Positions 62,139 through 64,000 of a stretch of DNA of 64,000 nt are shown here, in pieces. Both the position numbers and the translations under genes were made by a program. Positions within the stretch are counted from its first letter, which is position 1. Each line of letters opens with the position of its first letter. The stretch spans positions 51,095-115,094 of the forward strand of contig NZ_JAJSOK010000022.1 of assembly GCF_021283305.1 (NCBI RefSeq). Reading direction: 5' to 3'. The notes beneath the pieces are model-generated. The model searched no databases. It had not been told where the DNA came from and saw only the letters and a list, made by a program, of their open reading frames with translations. Source of the DNA: Pseudonocardia kujensis (GTDB lineage: Bacteria; Actinomycetota; Actinomycetes; Mycobacteriales; Pseudonocardiaceae).

Positions 62139-63305
62139 GTGGACTTCACCGAGGACGACGACCACCGGCTGATCCGCGAGGCGGTCCGGGACCTCTGCGC
62201 GCGGTTCCCGGACGAGTACTGGAGCGAGCGGGACTCGACCCACACGTTCCCGTGGGAGTTCTACGCCGCGATGGCCGAGGGCGGCTGGATCGGCATCGCC
62301 ATGCCGGAGGAGTACGGCGGCGGCGGGCGCGGGATCACCGAGGCGTCGATCGTGCTGGAGGAGGTCGCCGCGTCCGGGGCCTGCATGAACGGCGCCAGCG
62401 CGATCCACATGTCGATCTTCGGGATGCACCCGGTCGTGCTGCACGGCAGCGACGACCTGCGCCGGCGGGTGCTCCCCGACGTCGCCTCCGGGAAGCTGCA
62501 CGTGGCGTTCGGGGTGACCGAGCCCGACGCCGGGCTCGACACCACCAACGTCACCACCCGCGCCGTCCGCGACGGCGACGCCTACGTGGTGCACGGGCGC
62601 AAGGTCTGGACGTCGAAGGCCCTGGAGTCGGACAAGGTCCTGCTCCTCGTGCGCACCACCCCGCGCGCCGAGGCCGCGAAGCCGACGCAGGGCATGACGC
62701 TGCTGGTCGCGGATCTGAAGGACCCGGCCGTCGCGATCTCGCCGATCGACAAGCTGGGGCGCAACGCCGTCGCCTCCTGCGAGGTGGTCTACGACGGGCT
62801 GCGGGTGCCCGTGGAGAACCGGGTGGGCGAGGAGGGCGCGGGCTTCCGCTACCTGCTCGACGGGCTCAACGCCGAGCGTGTGCTCATCGCCGCCGAGGCG
62901 CTCGGCATCGGGCGGGCCGCCCTGCGCCGCGCCGTGGCCTACGCCGGCGAGCGGGTGGTGTTCGACCGGCCGATCGGGGCGAACCAGGGCATCGCCTTCC
63001 CCCTCGCCGACGCGCACGCCCGGCTGCGCGCCGCCGAGCTCGTCATCCGCGAGGCGTCCTGGCGCATCGACCGCGGCCTGCACGCCGGCGAGCAGGCCAA
63101 CACCGCCAAGTACCTCGCCGCCGACGCCGCCTTCCAGGCCGCCGACGCCGCCGTCCAGACCCACGGCGGATTCGGCTATGCCCGCGAGTACCACGTGGAG
63201 CGCTACTTCCGGGAGGCCCGGCTGCAGCGGATCGCCCCGGTTCCCCAGGAGATGGTGCTCAACTACCTCGCGCAGCACGTGTTGGGCCTGCCCCGGAGCT
63301 ATTGA
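62139..63305 (+). CDS. Acyl-CoA dehydrogenase
   Basis: 388-residue acyl-CoA dehydrogenase: MPEEYGGGGRGITEASIVLEE, AFGVTEPDAGLDTTNV, VVHGRKVWTSKAL, VQTHGGFGYAREYHVERYFRE, and an LPRSY ending shared with the dehydrogenase at 58466. Paralog of that gene with different residues in the acyl pocket. GTG 62139, 19 nt after the ligase stop. Confidence 0.92.
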   Translation: MDFTEDDDHRLIREAVRDLCARFPDEYWSERDSTHTFPWEFYAAMAEGGWIGIAMPEEYGGGGRGITEASIVLEEVAASGACMNGASAIHMSIFGMHPVVLHGSDDLRRRVLPDVASGKLHVAFGVTEPDAGLDTTNVTTRAVRDGDAYVVHGRKVWTSKALESDKVLLLVRTTPRAEAAKPTQGMTLLVADLKDPAVAISPIDKLGRNAVASCEVVYDGLRVPVENRVGEEGAGFRYLLDGLNAERVLIAAEALGIGRAALRRAVAYAGERVVFDRPIGANQGIAFPLADAHARLRAAELVIREASWRIDRGLHAGEQANTAKYLAADAAFQAADAAVQTHGGFGYAREYHVERYFREARLQRIAPVPQEMVLNYLAQHVLGLPRSY

Positions 63306-63404
63306 CGCGGAGCCGGACACGGTCCGCTCGACGTGCGTGGGCTCGGGCGTGCGCCGCCGGGCGATCGTCTCCCGGTCGGGCCCGAACATCCACTGCGCGG
63401 TGTG

Positions 63405-63862
63405 GAGGCGCCGCCCTGCTCCTCGCGACGGGCAGGTCCGAGTCGTCGGTCGCACACGCGCGGGAGCTTCTCGGCGACCGGGGGGATCCTGGTCCGGAGC
63501 GACAGTGCCGCACTCGGCGAGGTCGCTGCTCTCGCCGACCGTGTCCGGGCCGAGCTGGGTGGGATCGACCTGCTGTTCCTCAACGCGGGCATCTCCGCCA
63601 CCACGACTCTCGTCGGGACCGAGGAGCAGACCTATGACGAGTTGTTCGCCGTCAACACGAAGGGCCCGTACTTCACCGTACAAGGGCTCGCCCCGCTGAT
63701 CGCGGACGGCGGCGCGATCGTCCTCACCACCTCCGCGGCAACCCGATGAACCGCATGGGCGGGTCCGAGGAGATCGCGAGCGCGGTCGCCTTCCTGGGCT
63801 TCGACGCGACCTACACCACGGGGGCCGAGCTCCCCGTCGACGGAGGGGCCACCCAGCTCTGA
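63405..63862 (+). pseudogene. Decayed short-chain dehydrogenase
   Basis: SDR remains spread over several frames. A central part reads ALADRVRAELGGIDLLFLNA and TYDELFAVNTKGPYFTVQGL and ends at AIVLTTSAATR (stop at 63749). A C-terminal part in another frame (63746-63862) reads NRMGGSEEIASAVAFLGFDA and ends LPVDGGATQL. The GxxxGIG cofactor motif is missing at the start, a frameshift lies near 63470, and the YxxxK catalytic segment is deleted between the two parts. Confidence 0.75.
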
Positions 63863-64000
63863 GGTGAGCATCCGGGGCGACGGGTCACCAGCGACGTTCG
63901 CCGGCACGACGCCCGAGCCGGGCCACCCTGTTCCGGAGACGGGCACCACGATCTCGACGGCTGTGCGAGCATCGGAAGCGCGGCGACGCACCGCGGACGC
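63863..64000. other. No feature seen to the right edge
   Basis: After the SDR relic no ribosome site, family match or strong hairpin was found in the last 138 bases. Confidence 0.5.

Noticed and set aside
63306..63404. A minus-strand frame after the last acyl-CoA dehydrogenase (MFGPDRETIARRR...).
   Set aside because: No ribosome site, no family, and it continues antisense through the dehydrogenase gene.

Overview
The window is a very GC-rich (about 70 percent or more by eye) chromosomal segment with many GTG/TTG starts, 4-bp GTGA/ATGA gene overlaps, two F420-type luciferase-like oxidoreductases, DinB/TIGR03084-type proteins and a SCO1664-DUF3090-phosphatase-UppP block. This points to an actinobacterium of Pseudonocardiaceae type (Pseudonocardia-like); the genus is an inference. 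No phage, transposase, CRISPR array or rRNA was seen; there is one tRNA (Leu, GAG).

Layout. 1-1.5 kb: the start of an acyl-CoA ligase (runs off the left edge) behind an NTF2-like gene. 1.6-8.2 kb: a glycerol island, with an IclR-type regulator and one glycerol kinase on the minus strand and divergent glpF-glpK-glpD on the plus strand, separated by a palindromic operator. 8.2-9.3 kb: two kinds of non-coding repeat around a DinB-like gene. 9.3-17.6 kb: a catabolic block of minus- and plus-strand units (LLM oxidoreductases, NTF2-like, phytoene-dehydrogenase-like FAD enzyme, two-part MaoC hydratase, two paralogous CoA ligases). Five of its promoter regions, including the left-edge one, carry variants of the same operator-like sequence. 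17.7-19.6 kb: a MoxR-VWA pair. 19.6-28 kb: assorted metabolism (ABM protein, PLP dehydratase-like enzyme, FAD monooxygenase, DUF2127, beta-propeller lipoprotein, MFS exporter, 6-phosphogluconate dehydrogenase).

28-36 kb is conserved housekeeping: LigB-type dioxygenase, the SCO1664/DUF3090/phosphatase/UppP set, aldo-keto reductase, SDR, M20 peptidase and tRNA-Leu. 36-40.2 kb is a compact five-gene minus-strand cluster: RibD-C reductase, a zinc-less MDR dehydrogenase, a PTPS-fold protein lacking canonical catalytic residues, a GT4 glycosyltransferase and a flippase-like membrane protein. It looks like a pathway for a glycosylated, possibly membrane-handled, pterin-type or related small molecule, and is the best candidate in the window for an undescribed system. 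40.3-46.5 kb: Mut7-C protein, MFS transporter, a relic of an FAD oxidase, a fused indolepyruvate:ferredoxin oxidoreductase and its divergent AsnC/Lrp regulator.

46.6-48.4 kb holds two alpha/beta hydrolases. 48.4-59.6 kb is an eight-gene minus-strand operon (acyl-CoA dehydrogenase, CoA ligase, carboxylase beta and alpha, CoA ligase, enoyl-CoA hydratase, TIGR03084, AtuA-like) whose gene content parallels the acyclic terpene utilisation (Atu) route: activate, desaturate, carboxylate, hydrate. A divergent TetR gene, a further CoA ligase and a further acyl-CoA dehydrogenase complete that locus. The right end holds a decayed short-chain dehydrogenase.

Functions are read from recognised families and motifs; substrates of the catabolic enzymes cannot be fixed from sequence alone.
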